Positions 1 to 8,905 of a stretch of 64,000 nucleotides of DNA are shown here, piece by piece. The stretch's first letter is position 1; each line of letters begins with the position of its first letter. The position numbers and the translations under genes were made by a program. The stretch is from Breznakibacter sp047600785 (lineage in GTDB: Bacteria > Bacteroidota > Bacteroidia > Bacteroidales > Marinilabiliaceae): positions 1,116,001-1,180,000 of the forward strand of contig JASGKH010000001.1 in the NCBI GenBank assembly GCA_047600785.1, given 5' to 3'. Under the pieces are notes generated by a model, which saw only the letters and a program-made list of their open reading frames with translations, did no database searches and was not told the origin of the DNA.

Positions 1-15
1 TTGTCCGATTGACCA

Positions 16-567
16 ATGGAGGGGACCATTGACCAAAAGAATGCGCTTCGCGCCATGGTGAAAGAACGTTTGGCAGAAGTACCTCCTGTGCAGTTGGCGG
101 CGCAGTCACAGTCGATTTTCCAGAAAGTCGAGCAGCTTCCTGCCTTTCATCAGGCCAGCCATATTTTGGCTTATTGGTCAATGCTGAAGGAAGTTGATAC
201 CCATTTTTTTGTGGAGAAATGGACGGCAGAAAAACACGTTTACCTGCCTGTGGTTCAAGGTGAGGATTTACAGTTGGTGCGTTTTTCGGGACGCGGACAA
301 ATGGCACGGCATCCCCGTTTTTTTATTTATGAGCCTCTTGGAGATGTGTTTGTGGAGCTTAGTAAGATTTCGCTGGCCATTGTTCCGGGTTTGGCTTTCG
401 ACAGGCACGGCCGTCGTCTGGGGAAAGGAGGGGGATTCTATGATCGTTTTTTGCCAAAATTAACCAACGCACAAAAAATAGGCGTAGCCTTTGCCGAACA
501 AATGGTCGATGAAATTCCCGTAGAACCCCATGATCGTTCGGTTGACTTGGTGATATCGGCACGATAG
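16..567 (+). CDS. 5-formyltetrahydrofolate cyclo-ligase (MTHFS family)
   Basis: Cytosolic enzyme that converts 5-formyl-THF to 5,10-methenyl-THF with ATP, returning folate to the one-carbon pool. The 183-residue length is normal for the family. The diagnostic C-terminal block is present: VPGLAFDRHGRRLGKGGGFY at about residues 124-143, where the GKGGGFYDR loop binds substrate and ATP. The ATG at 16 is the first start in the window and gives a full-length protein, so the gene looks complete. It faces recA tail to tail across a 150-base gap with an inverted repeat. Ordinary chromosomal gene; the family call is firm. Confidence 0.93.
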   Translation: MEGTIDQKNALRAMVKERLAEVPPVQLAAQSQSIFQKVEQLPAFHQASHILAYWSMLKEVDTHFFVEKWTAEKHVYLPVVQGEDLQLVRFSGRGQMARHPRFFIYEPLGDVFVELSKISLAIVPGLAFDRHGRRLGKGGGFYDRFLPKLTNAQKIGVAFAEQMVDEIPVEPHDRSVDLVISAR

Positions 568-611
568 GAAAAGGCCATCCATCAACGGGATTGCCCAAAT
601 TGTTGGATAAA

Positions 612-675
612 TCCCGCAAAGACACAAAGGAATAATTGTTTTTCAAACCTCATAGCTCTCTGCATCTTTGCGGGA
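612..675. repeat. REP-like inverted repeat between convergent genes
   Basis: A perfect 11-base inverted repeat, TCCCGCAAAGA (612-622) and TCTTTGCGGGA (665-675), with a 42-base loop, lies between the 3' ends of the cyclo-ligase and recA genes. Motifs of the CTTTGCGG type are common in intergenic DNA of Bacteroidota; assigning it to such a repeat family is inference. There is no T-run that would make it a standard terminator. Confidence 0.4.
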
Positions 676-719
676 AATCTTTTCACCTCGTTGGAGGTTC
701 GGGGCTGGTATGGAACATA

Positions 720-1733
720 TCAACTGGGCCTCAGTGTCTCCATGATTTTTCTTTCCAACTCTTCGGCAAGTTCTGGATTGTCTCGAATAACGTCCTTCAC
801 CGCATCACGGCCTTGTCCCAGTCTGGTATCGCCATAACTAAACCACGAACCGCTTTTTTTGATAATGTTGAGTTCTACACCCATATCCAGGATTTCACCG
901 ACTTTAGAAATACCTTCACCGTAAAGGATTTCAAATTCGGCTTTCTTGAACGGAGGGGCCACTTTGTTCTTCACTACTTTTACCCGGGTTTGACTGCCAA
1001 TCACATCTTCGCCGTCCTTAATCTGCGTTACCTTGCGGATGTCCAAACGCACAGATGCGTAAAATTTTAGAGCGTTGCCGCCGGTAGTCGTTTCGGGGTT
1101 ACCGAACATGACGCCGATTTTCTCCCTCAATTGGTTGATGAAAACACAGGTGGTGTTGGTTTTACTGATGTTTGACGTCAATTTCCTTAATGCCTGTGAC
1201 ATCAGGCGAGCTTGGAGCCCCACTTTGTTTTCTCCCATTTCTCCTTCAATTTCGGCTTTGGGAGTTAAGGCGGCCACAGAGTCGATCACGATAATGTCGA
1301 TGGCCGAGGAACGGATCAATTGATCGGCAATTTCAAGGGCCTGTTCTCCGTTATCGGGCTGCGAAATCAAAAGATTCTCCACGTCCACGCCCAGTTTTTC
1401 GGCATAAAAGCGGTCGAAAGCATGCTCGGCGTCGATAATCGCGGCCACCCCTCCCAGTTTTTGGGTCTCGGCGATGGCATGGATGGCCAAAGTGGTTTTG
1501 CCCGACGATTCGGGACCGTAAATTTCGATGATCCGCCCCCTTGGATAGCCTCCCACGCCCAACGCGTTGTTAAGGGTGATGGAACCTGAAGGGATCACGT
1601 CTATTTTTTCGACCGACGAGTCGCCCATCCGCATGATCGTTCCCTTACCATAGGTCTTGTCTATCTTTTCCATGGTAAGCTGTAGCGCTTTCAGTTTTTC
1701 TTTCAGTACATTGCTTTCTTGTGCTTCTGCCAT
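720..1733 (-). CDS. recA: Recombinase RecA
   Basis: Forms ATP-dependent filaments on single-stranded DNA, drives homologous recombination and activates SOS cleavage. The 337-residue protein is normal in length. Walker A (GPESSGKTT, about residues 74-82), the Walker B region (IIVIDSVAALTPKAEIEGEMG, about 147-167) and the loop L2 area (FINQLREKIGVMFGNPETTTGG) are intact. The C-terminal acidic tail is short. It lies 34 bases downstream of bcp on the same strand, so the two are probably co-transcribed. No SOS box could be assigned. Chromosomal, and intact next to a resident provirus, so it could support induction through SOS. Confidence 0.98.
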   Translation of the reverse strand: MAEAQESNVLKEKLKALQLTMEKIDKTYGKGTIMRMGDSSVEKIDVIPSGSITLNNALGVGGYPRGRIIEIYGPESSGKTTLAIHAIAETQKLGGVAAIIDAEHAFDRFYAEKLGVDVENLLISQPDNGEQALEIADQLIRSSAIDIIVIDSVAALTPKAEIEGEMGENKVGLQARLMSQALRKLTSNISKTNTTCVFINQLREKIGVMFGNPETTTGGNALKFYASVRLDIRKVTQIKDGEDVIGSQTRVKVVKNKVAPPFKKAEFEILYGEGISKVGEILDMGVELNIIKKSGSWFSYGDTRLGQGRDAVKDVIRDNPELAEELERKIMETLRPS

Positions 1734-1767
1734 TTTTTTGCCGTTTAATTCCGTGGTTGCGGTTTTG

Positions 1768-2235
1768 TTATTGCATGTTTAATTCTTTCAGTACTTGTGC
1801 CGTCGAAGCTTTGGTATCCACTTTTTTTATGATTTTCACGATCAAGCCGTTTTCGTCGATCACGTAAGTGGTCCTAAGCACGCCCATCACCGTTTTACCG
1901 TACATGTTTTTTTCGCCGTACGCATTGTAGGCCTCAAGGATTTTTTTCTCGGCGTCGGCGATAAGGTTGAACTTCAACCCAAACTTGTCCATGAATTTCT
2001 GGTGTGATGTTTGGCTGTCCGGGCTTACGCCGACCACTTCAAACCCGTTGTTTGTCAGTGCACTGTAATTGTCGTTAAAATTACAGGCCTCGGCGGTGCA
2101 ACCGGGAGTGTTGTCCTTGGGGTAAAAATAAAGGATCACCTTTTTTCCTTTGAAATCCGACAACCGAATTTGTTTTCCATGTTGGTTTATGCCTGAAAAT
2201 GCAGGCGCCAAATCGCCTTCTTTCAATTCTTTCAT
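1768..2235 (-). CDS. bcp: Thiol peroxidase Bcp (peroxiredoxin, PrxQ type)
   Basis: Reduces hydrogen peroxide and organic hydroperoxides using thioredoxin. The 155-residue form starting at the ATG at 2235 (MKELKEGDLAPAF) has the family's usual N-terminus; an upstream in-frame TTG would add 11 unlikely residues. The peroxidatic and resolving cysteines are five residues apart in PGCTAEACNF, the atypical 2-Cys arrangement of BCP/PrxQ. The thioredoxin-fold motif ILYFYPKDNTPGCT is complete. It is the upstream gene of a likely bcp-recA transcript. Confidence 0.93.
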   Translation of the reverse strand: MKELKEGDLAPAFSGINQHGKQIRLSDFKGKKVILYFYPKDNTPGCTAEACNFNDNYSALTNNGFEVVGVSPDSQTSHQKFMDKFGLKFNLIADAEKKILEAYNAYGEKNMYGKTVMGVLRTTYVIDENGLIVKIIKKVDTKASTAQVLKELNMQ

Positions 2236-2419
2236 GACGGTAGGGTATTGTTTACAAATATATTCCAATTAAAAACATTGTGCCCCCAACCGATGTTCAA
2301 AAAGTTTTGAACAATTCGTAAACGGCTGTACAGATGTAGAAATAGCCTATTTTTTGCGGGATTCCAAGATTTATGGGATCGATTTTTTATTTTTGGGTTT
2401 TAGAAAAAACAGATTTGAC

Positions 2420-4963
2420 ATGAACAGAATAAAACGTCCATCCCTAATATTCATTGTGTGGTTGTTTGCATCGGTTGTATATGGTCAAGCTTTCAAACCC
2501 AATGCCGAAGTGGCGCTGCAACATTTCAAAGCCAAGGAATTCGATAAGGCGTTGGAGCATTATGCAAGGTTGATCGATCAGTTCGGCAAAGACCCCAAAT
2601 ACAATTTCTACTTGGGCGTTTGTTTGGTCGAGACCAACCGGCAGATTCCATTGGCTACGCGGAGCCTCCGGTTTGCGGCACTCCGAAATTTTAATAAAGA
2701 GACATTTTTTTACCTTGGCCGTGCATACCAATTGGGGTACGAGTTTGAGGAAGCTTTGGCCAATTATGCGAAATTCGTCAAATTTCCGGCCGTTGACGAA
2801 ACCCTTAAAGACAGAGCTGATGGATACATGGCTGAGTGCAGGACGGGTATGGGCATGACGCCCAAGATTTTTTCAATCAATGTCATCGCAGCCGACACGG
2901 CGGATGCACCCAGCATTCTGGAATATTACAGTTTCTCGCCCGAGATGGGAAAACTGATGCGCAATTCCGATTTTTTTGAATCGGGGATCGATCCCAACGG
3001 CATCCTGTTTGTGACAGAACGGGGCGACCGGGTGTTTTACGTGTCCAATACGAATGGATCGTCCGACATTTTCAAGATGGAGAAGCTTATTGACGGATGG
3101 AGCAAGTCCTCATCAATAGGCAGTGCGATCAATACCGTTTCCGAAGAGAGATATCCAGTGATACTGACCGATGGGGCGACTCTTTATTTTAGTTCCAATC
3201 GTCCTGGAGGGTTGGGCGGATACGATATTTACAAAGCAACCTACAACCCCGACACCAAGGAGTTCGGAGAGGTGGTGAACATGGGTATTCCGTTTAATTC
3301 GCCCATGGACGACTTTTTCTTTGTCCCCGATGAGTTTGCCAGAAAAGCTAAATTTACGTCTAACCGGGCCACTACGGGCGATAAATTGGTGGTTTACTCG
3401 CTTCAGTGGGACGAGACGGTGGTGAAGAACAATGTGACCGACATCAATCAGGTAAAGGAAGCGGCTCAATTGCCGGTAAATGTTGATTTGGCGACACAAG
3501 TACCCGACAATGTGGCCGTAGGGAAAAAGAACGGGATAAAAAAAGCGGCCAATAGTTTCTCTTTCCCGGTGGCGGATACACTGGAATACACCAGCTACGA
3601 GCATTTTAGATCCAATGATGCCCTGGCTGAATTTAAGAAAGGGCGTATGCTGGAGTTGAAAAAAGACAGTTTGGGATTATTGATGAGGGAAAAGCGTTCG
3701 CGTTACGCCACCACCAATTCCGATACGGAACGGAATGCCATGGTGAACGAAATATTGAGGCTTGAAAAGGAGACATACAGTATAGACAACGCTGTTGGTA
3801 ATTACTATTTCAACGCACAACGTCTCGAGCAGGATAAGATTACGCTGTTGGTTCGTTCCGGACAGTATGCGGTGCAGGACGGTACAAAGGTGGTGCCCAA
3901 CAACAGTTTCACGTTCGATGTGTCCGAAGTCCCCCATGATATCACGTTGTACTCTCCTGATGAATTTGGCCGTCAGTTGCAGGCCCTGCAGGGCATTTAT
4001 CCCCAACTCTTCGGCGAAAGCAAAATCTATCAGCTCCGGCAGGCCGACTCTCTTTACGTTTGGGGAAATATTTTGAACATCGAATCGGCAAGGTTGCTTG
4101 AGCGGGCCTCAAAGACCGGTACCACCCCCGAAGTGGCCATTCCCAATCCGTTTAGCAAGCACCAAACAGAAGAGCAACCGGGTAGCGATCAGTTGGTTAA
4201 GCAATCCAGAGAGGTGAAAGCGAAAGCATTGGGGTTATATCACAAGTCACTGGACATCAAATATTCGATTTATAAGACGAAATATGACGAAATACGCCAA
4301 CTGAGCGATCTCTACCCTGCCATTCAAAAATACAATAACGAATCGTATGCATTTAGCAAGGAGGCCGGTGATATTGAAGAGAATGCCCAGCTTTCGCTAA
4401 ATCCCGAAGCGTACGAGAAGGCCGGTACATTGAAACGAAAAGCTGTTGAGACACAGGAGAAAGGTCTTTTTACTTATTTGGAATTGTTGGAAAAAGGCGA
4501 AAAGCCTGTCGGCAACAAGAAAATATCGGATGGGTATGCCTTGCCTTCATATTCCGAAATGCATAAATCCGATGCCCCGGTTGCTCCCGTAGTTCCTGTA
4601 GGGCAATCTAAAAAACAGGCAGAACAAATACCCCAGAGTCCACTTCAGGAAACAAAGACGCCGGTAGCCACGGCAGGGGAACCGGCTAAAGGCACCGCGA
4701 AAGTGGTTTACAAGATCCAGATCGGGGCATTTAAAAATAAACCCAACGATGCCGCGTTGCGACTATTGCCCGACATCACTACGGAGACGTTGCCCGAAAG
4801 CGGGGTGACCAAATATTTCAGCGGATTGTATGGTACGTATGATCAGGCCGCGGCTAATTTGCAGGCCGTGCGCGATGGTGGTTTTCCCGGAGCTTTTGTG
4901 GTGGCGTTTATGAATGGGAAGCAAGTTTCGCTGCAGCAAGCAAGGGATGCCGGGAAAAAGTAA
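2420..4963 (+). CDS. Secreted TPR / PD40 / SPOR envelope protein
   Basis: Exported cell-envelope protein of 847 residues from the ATG at 2420, which begins a good signal peptide (MNRIKRPSLIFIVWLFASVVYG). Tetratricopeptide-like helices follow (about residues 25-140). Next is a PD40/WD40-like beta-propeller section with repeats such as GDRVFYVSNTNGSSDIFK and GATLYFSSNRPGGLGGYDIY (about 195-330), then a long helical linker, and a C-terminal SPOR-like domain starting at VVYKIQIGAFKNKPND that is expected to bind denuded peptidoglycan. Similar domain orders occur in Bacteroidota envelope and gliding/secretion-associated proteins, but no specific gene name is justified. Its role in envelope organisation is inferred from the domains. 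Confidence 0.75.
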   Translation: MNRIKRPSLIFIVWLFASVVYGQAFKPNAEVALQHFKAKEFDKALEHYARLIDQFGKDPKYNFYLGVCLVETNRQIPLATRSLRFAALRNFNKETFFYLGRAYQLGYEFEEALANYAKFVKFPAVDETLKDRADGYMAECRTGMGMTPKIFSINVIAADTADAPSILEYYSFSPEMGKLMRNSDFFESGIDPNGILFVTERGDRVFYVSNTNGSSDIFKMEKLIDGWSKSSSIGSAINTVSEERYPVILTDGATLYFSSNRPGGLGGYDIYKATYNPDTKEFGEVVNMGIPFNSPMDDFFFVPDEFARKAKFTSNRATTGDKLVVYSLQWDETVVKNNVTDINQVKEAAQLPVNVDLATQVPDNVAVGKKNGIKKAANSFSFPVADTLEYTSYEHFRSNDALAEFKKGRMLELKKDSLGLLMREKRSRYATTNSDTERNAMVNEILRLEKETYSIDNAVGNYYFNAQRLEQDKITLLVRSGQYAVQDGTKVVPNNSFTFDVSEVPHDITLYSPDEFGRQLQALQGIYPQLFGESKIYQLRQADSLYVWGNILNIESARLLERASKTGTTPEVAIPNPFSKHQTEEQPGSDQLVKQSREVKAKALGLYHKSLDIKYSIYKTKYDEIRQLSDLYPAIQKYNNESYAFSKEAGDIEENAQLSLNPEAYEKAGTLKRKAVETQEKGLFTYLELLEKGEKPVGNKKISDGYALPSYSEMHKSDAPVAPVVPVGQSKKQAEQIPQSPLQETKTPVATAGEPAKGTAKVVYKIQIGAFKNKPNDAALRLLPDITTETLPESGVTKYFSGLYGTYDQAAANLQAVRDGGFPGAFVVAFMNGKQVSLQQARDAGKK

Positions 4964-5008
4964 TGATTCTTCGGGAAAAAACACTATCTTCAACAAAAAT
5001 ATAGTGCC

Positions 5009-5284
5009 ATGGTATCATTTGGGAAGAGACAGGAGAAGGAAGGGGCCTGGGGGGCGCAACATGATATGAGGTTTTTGATATTGCATAACGACGATGTCAA
5101 TACGTTCGACCATGTAATCAATACATTGAAAGAGGTGTGCCGCCATAACGATGAACAGGCCGAACAGTGTGCAATTATCACTCATTACAAAGGAAAATGC
5201 GATATAAAAAAGGGGCACATCGATGAGCTTTTACCGATGCACGAACGGCTTGTCGAACGGGAATTGTCTGTTACAATCGATTAA
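5009..5284 (+). CDS. clpS: ClpS adaptor of the Clp protease
   Basis: Small adaptor of 91 residues that binds the N-terminal domain of ClpA/ClpC-type unfoldases and delivers N-degron substrates. The core motif LHNDDVNTFDHVINTLKEVC (about residues 25-44) contains the NDD...F substrate-binding signature, and the second helix-strand block (ITHYKGKCDIKKG) matches the family. The ATG at 5009 follows an A-rich leader. It is closely followed by the NfeD-like and floA genes, 11 and 6 bases apart, so all three may be one transcript. Complete and ordinary. Confidence 0.9.
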   Translation: MVSFGKRQEKEGAWGAQHDMRFLILHNDDVNTFDHVINTLKEVCRHNDEQAEQCAIITHYKGKCDIKKGHIDELLPMHERLVERELSVTID

Positions 5285-5295
5285 ATTGGGATAAA

Positions 5296-5763
5296 ATGTC
5301 AGCAATGGTTATTGTTTTATTGATTTTGGTGGGAATTATCCTGCTCATCATCGAATGGTTCATGATTCCTGGCATCACCATTGCCGGTATAGCAGGTGCA
5401 TTGTTCGTGATCGGAGGGGTTGTGGTGACGTACCAATCGTATGGTGCATCGGCAGGCCATTGGGCGCTGTTTGGCACGTTGGTGTCGTTGGGGCTTATGT
5501 TGTACATCTCCTTTCGTACCAAAACATGGGATCGGTTGGCTTTAAAATCCAGTATCGACTCGGCCGTGGAAACCGTGGAAGAGGAAAAGATCGCTGCCGG
5601 AGACAAAGGAATGGCCGTTAGCCGTCTGAATCCCGTTGGAAAATGTGTGGTGAACGGGACTATTGTAGAAGCCCAATGTCCCGGACAATTTATAAATGAA
5701 AACGAAGAAGTCGAGGTCGTGAAAGTATTTAAGACCCATATTATAGTTAAACCAATAAATTAA
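5296..5763 (+). CDS. NfeD-like membrane protein
   Basis: Short NfeD-type protein of 155 residues: hydrophobic transmembrane segments at about residues 4-24, 28-48 and 55-75, then a soluble OB-fold-like domain (GDKGMAVSRLNPVGKCVVNG through EVEVVKVFKTHIIVKPI). NfeD proteins partner with flotillin/stomatin proteins, and the next gene six bases downstream is floA, the classic pairing. It lacks the serine-protease domain found in long NfeD forms. Confidence 0.88.
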   Translation: MSAMVIVLLILVGIILLIIEWFMIPGITIAGIAGALFVIGGVVVTYQSYGASAGHWALFGTLVSLGLMLYISFRTKTWDRLALKSSIDSAVETVEEEKIAAGDKGMAVSRLNPVGKCVVNGTIVEAQCPGQFINENEEVEVVKVFKTHIIVKPIN

Positions 5764-5769
5764 CAAAAG

Positions 5770-6756
5770 ATGGACGGATTGCCAACGATTGGCCTGATAG
5801 TGGCCGGCATAGTTGTTTTGTTCATAATCCTTTACTATGTCCCGATAGGATTATGGTTTTCTGCCCTTGTGACCGGGGTAAGGATCTCATTGCTTCAATT
5901 GGTGATGATGCGGATCAGGAAAGTGCCTCCCAGCATCATTGTACGCACCATGATCGAGGCTCATAAAGCAGGTCTGAACGAAATTAAGCGCGATGAGCTG
6001 GAAGCGCACTATCTGGCTGGCGGGCATGTGGAAAAAGTGGTGCATGCATTGGTATCGGCCGCAAAAGCAAACATTGACCTGACCTTTAAGATGGCCACTG
6101 CCATTGATTTGGCCGGTCGCGATGTATTTCAGGCCGTGCAAATGTCGGTAAATCCTAAGGTCATCGATACGCCTCCTGTAGCTGCTGTGGCCAAGGACGG
6201 TATCCAGCTGATTGCCAAGGCAAGAGTAACCGTAAGGGCCAACATCAAGCAATTGGTGGGTGGTGCAGGGGAAGAAACCGTGTTGGCGCGTGTCGGCGAG
6301 GGGATTGTGTCATCAATCGGTTCGTCGGCGTCGCACAAGTCAGTATTGGAGAATCCTGATTCAATTTCAAAACTGGTGCTCCAAAAAGGACTTGATGCGG
6401 GTACTGCCTTCGAGATCTTGTCCATTGACATTGCAGACATGGATATCGGGAAGAATATTGGTGCCGTACTGCAAATGGATCAAGCAGAGGCCGATAAGAA
6501 TATTGCCCAGGCACGTGCCGAGGAACGTAGGGCCATGGCGGTTGCATTGGAACAAGAGATGAAAGCCAAAGCACAGGAGGCGAGGGCCAAGGTTATCGAA
6601 GCCGAAGCCGAAGTTCCTAAAGCCATGGCTGAAGCTTTCCGCAACGGAAACCTTGGTATTATGGATTATGTGAAATATCGTAACATCGAAGCAGATACAT
6701 CCATGAGGGAATCGTTGGCCAAGCCATCGCAAAAACCGAATAAAAACGATAAGTAA
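5770..6756 (+). CDS. floA: Flotillin-like protein FloA
   Basis: Membrane scaffold protein of functional membrane microdomains, 328 residues. An N-terminal membrane anchor (about residues 5-28) is followed by the characteristic bacterial FloA core, including KVPPSIIVRTMIEAHKAGL and TPPVAAVAKDGIQLIAKARV, and an Ala/Glu-rich helical stretch (QARAEERRAMAVALEQEMKAKAQEARAK) expected to drive oligomerisation. Pairing with the upstream NfeD gene supports the call. A strong hairpin terminator follows directly. Confidence 0.92.
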   Translation: MDGLPTIGLIVAGIVVLFIILYYVPIGLWFSALVTGVRISLLQLVMMRIRKVPPSIIVRTMIEAHKAGLNEIKRDELEAHYLAGGHVEKVVHALVSAAKANIDLTFKMATAIDLAGRDVFQAVQMSVNPKVIDTPPVAAVAKDGIQLIAKARVTVRANIKQLVGGAGEETVLARVGEGIVSSIGSSASHKSVLENPDSISKLVLQKGLDAGTAFEILSIDIADMDIGKNIGAVLQMDQAEADKNIAQARAEERRAMAVALEQEMKAKAQEARAKVIEAEAEVPKAMAEAFRNGNLGIMDYVKYRNIEADTSMRESLAKPSQKPNKNDK

Positions 6757-6785
6757 AGAAAGGGCCCTCAGGGGCCTTTCTTGTT
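6757..6785 (+). terminator. Terminator after floA
   Basis: GAAAGGGCCCT-CA-GGGGCCTTTC is a stable GC-rich hairpin immediately after the floA stop codon, followed by TTGTTTG. It closes the clpS-nfeD-floA transcript. Confidence 0.8.
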
Positions 6786-6850
6786 TGTGAAAAATCGGGG
6801 AATGCGGTTTTGAAAATCAATGAACAGGACCGATATTTTTAATTAAAAGT

Positions 6851-6881
6851 TTTGGATATAACCCGAGTATTTTTACCTTTG
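6851..6881 (+). promoter_or_regulatory. Bacteroidota-type promoter of the tRNA operon
   Basis: TTTG at 6851-6854, 19 bases, then TACCTTTG at 6874-6881: an exact match to the Bacteroidetes housekeeping consensus TTTG-N19-TAnnTTTG. Transcription would begin about six bases before tRNA-Ser. Confidence 0.85.
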
Positions 6882-6894
6882 CCGTCGCATTCAC

Positions 6895-6984
<90 letters not shown>

Positions 6985-6995
6985 CAATGTAAAAT

Positions 6996-7070
6996 CGGGG
7001 TGTAGCGCAGCCCGGCTAGCGCACCTGCTTTGGGAGCAGGGGGTCCCAGGTTCGAATCCTGGTACCCCGA
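6996..7070 (+). tRNA. tRNA-Pro (anticodon UGG), integration target
   Basis: 75 bases with acceptor CGGGGTG / TACCCCG, discriminator A, anticodon loop CTTTGGGA (anticodon TGG) and T-loop GTTCGAATC. It is co-transcribed with tRNA-Ser 13 bases upstream. Its last 12 bases are repeated at 59,470, marking it as the attachment site of the element; the copy at the left junction keeps the tRNA intact. Confidence 0.95.
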
Positions 7071-7216
7071 CTAACTAAAAAGACGGTTTCCGTCAAAAAT
7101 GATCAAAACCCGCTAAAACACTAATGTTTTAGCGGGTTTTTTGTTTCTATTCCGTCATTACCGAAAGGTCGAAAAAGGGTTATTAAGGAGAAAATGTGAT
7201 ACATTTGTTGAATGCG
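7059..7216. repeat. attL: left end repeat of the element
   Basis: Begins with the 16-base core CTGGTACCCCGACTAA, then continues as an imperfect direct repeat of 59,470-59,626 with roughly 90% identity by eye. It covers the tRNA-Pro 3' end, a GACGG-TTT-CCGTC mini-hairpin, the tRNA terminator, and ends at GTTGAATGCG just upstream of the integrase. The integrase gene next to it and the second copy 52.4 kb away define the element. Confidence 0.88.
7104..7143 (+). terminator. Terminator of the tRNA operon (element-side copy)
   Basis: AAAACCCGCTAAAACA / TGTTTTAGCGGGTTTT inverted repeat with a short loop, followed by a T-run. It lies inside the att repeat and so replaces the host's own terminator on integration. 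A near-identical hairpin is present at attR. Confidence 0.85.
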
Positions 7217-7255
7217 TAACACACTTTTGTGGTACGTGTGATACACATTTTCGAC
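7217..7255 (+). promoter_or_regulatory. Integrase upstream region with GTGATACA repeats
   Basis: The sequence before the integrase ATG repeats TGTGATACA-type words (one within the att repeat at about 7196, another at about 7237) separated by AACACAC. They may be arm-type sites for the integrase or an excisionase, or promoter/operator elements; no exact promoter match was found. Confidence 0.3.
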
Positions 7256-8479
7256 ATGAAGAAGCAAGCACAGGCAAAATACAAATTAATTTTCAATCGC
7301 CGCAACAAGGAATTAAATAAAGGAGACAAGGCTCCAGTCGAACTGGAAGTATACTTCAATCGCCATGAGCGGAAATACATTATCACCAAAATTCTGATAG
7401 AGGAAGACCAGTGGGGTACTTCCGGACGGTACAAAGACTTGGTGAAATCAAATCATCCGAATTACCTTGCCTTTAACCAATATCTGCAAGGATTGATTTC
7501 CAGCATCCAGAATCTCGAATATTCGCTCATCAATAATGGACGTCCTTTTACAAAGCAAATCCTTGAGGATTTTTTGAACGACAAGCATACAGCTACCGAT
7601 TTCATCACATTCCTCGAAGAAGAGGCAGAAAAGGACAAATCCGTAGCAAATGGAACGCTTAAAGAGTGGAATTACACGATTCATGTCTTCAAAGAGTTTT
7701 GCGGCACAGAAGGGTGTCAATTTTCGCAGTTTACCTACACCAAGATTGTTGACTTTGACAATTTCTTGCGAGGGAAAAAACTGAAGCAAAATACCATCCA
7801 CAAACACCATAAGAACCTGTTGCGGTTTGTCAATATTGCGGTAAAGAAGAAATTTCTCAAATCGGACGATAATCCGTACAATGACTTTTCATCTAAGAAG
7901 GTTGCTGGGACACGTGAGAATATTTCGATGGAAGAGTTATTGCGCATCGAGGCGTTGGTTTTTCCACCTGCCGGATTTGAACAGATAAGCAATGTTCGTG
8001 ATATGTTTCTGTTTGCAGCTTACACAGGAATGAGGTATTCGGACGTAATTGACCTTGCTCCACGAGATATTGAAGAAACGGAAGAAGGATTGACCGTTCG
8101 CTTTAAGCAGAAAAAAGTTGAGTATAGTAAAACGATTGAGGTAGTTTTGCCGCTTTATCTGCTTTTTGATGGCAAACCACAACAAATAGCCTATAAGTTC
8201 CTTGAACGCAAAAAGTCGAGTGTATTCCCGAATATTGTCAATCAGCTTGTCAACCGTCATTTGAAAAGTATTGCGATCATGGCAAGGATCGACACACCGA
8301 TAAGTTTCCATGTGGCCAGACATACTTTTGGCACTCTTTTGGCCGATATAACAGGCAATCCCTATCTGATTATGCAATTAATGGGGCACAGCGATATTAA
8401 AACGAGTATGATCTACATTCACCAAAGTGAGGAACGTTTGAGAAGGCAATTGAAGAGTGTAAATTGGGTGATTGGCTAA
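7256..8479 (+). CDS. Tyrosine recombinase (integrase) of the element
   Basis: Catalyses site-specific integration and excision at tRNA-Pro. The 407-residue protein has the Bacteroidota integrase layout: an arm-binding domain, a SAM-like core-binding domain (about residues 110-210) and a C-terminal catalytic domain. Visible catalytic residues are Arg in TGMRYSDVIDL (about 259), His/Arg in HVARHTFG (about 351-354), His in MGHSDIKTSMIYIH (about 376) and the nucleophilic Tyr (about 385). The ATG at 7256 was chosen because an upstream GTG would extend into the att repeat. Its position directly beside attL is typical. It appears intact. Confidence 0.93.
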   Translation: MKKQAQAKYKLIFNRRNKELNKGDKAPVELEVYFNRHERKYIITKILIEEDQWGTSGRYKDLVKSNHPNYLAFNQYLQGLISSIQNLEYSLINNGRPFTKQILEDFLNDKHTATDFITFLEEEAEKDKSVANGTLKEWNYTIHVFKEFCGTEGCQFSQFTYTKIVDFDNFLRGKKLKQNTIHKHHKNLLRFVNIAVKKKFLKSDDNPYNDFSSKKVAGTRENISMEELLRIEALVFPPAGFEQISNVRDMFLFAAYTGMRYSDVIDLAPRDIEETEEGLTVRFKQKKVEYSKTIEVVLPLYLLFDGKPQQIAYKFLERKKSSVFPNIVNQLVNRHLKSIAIMARIDTPISFHVARHTFGTLLADITGNPYLIMQLMGHSDIKTSMIYIHQSEERLRRQLKSVNWVIG

Positions 8480-8905
8480 AAAACAGTAGCGAATACTCCA
8501 TTCCTACGTGTTCAAGCGCAGTCATTAAATGTAATTATACGAATTTCGGGCAAACATGAGTGGTTGCAAATTAACAACAAAGAAGTTCGGAAGGAGATAA
8601 TTGCAGATTTCAGGGTAAAAGCAGGTTTTTCTTGCACTTTAGTTAGTGAAAACCTCACGAAAGCTGGTGGAAAGCTGGTAAAACCTCGCGTAATCTCATT
8701 TTATCAGTCAAAAAACACCCTTTCTTCTACATAATAAAGCAACTGATAATAAGAATGTTGTTTTTTGACCGTCTGCCATTGGTCAAAAAAGACGCTCATA
8801 TCAGTGTTTTCAAGCCATTGGGGATTGTTGAGCAAATAGCATATCCCTATTTTCGCGGCCTCCAAGTAAACTCTCTACCTTGCTCTAGATATACCCTATC
8901 AACTG
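8480..8905. other. Gene-free gap between integrase and repressor
   Basis: 426 bases between convergent genes. No convincing coding region. It holds the hairpin at 8,761-8,790 and the 13-mer AAACCTCGCGTAA (about 8,691), which recurs at about 12,812. Confidence 0.5.
8761..8790. terminator. Bidirectional hairpin between integrase and repressor
   Basis: Perfect 10-base stem TTTTTTGACC / GGTCAAAAAA with a 10-base loop. Because it ends in A/T runs on both sides it could stop transcription from both the integrase and the oppositely oriented repressor gene. Confidence 0.6.
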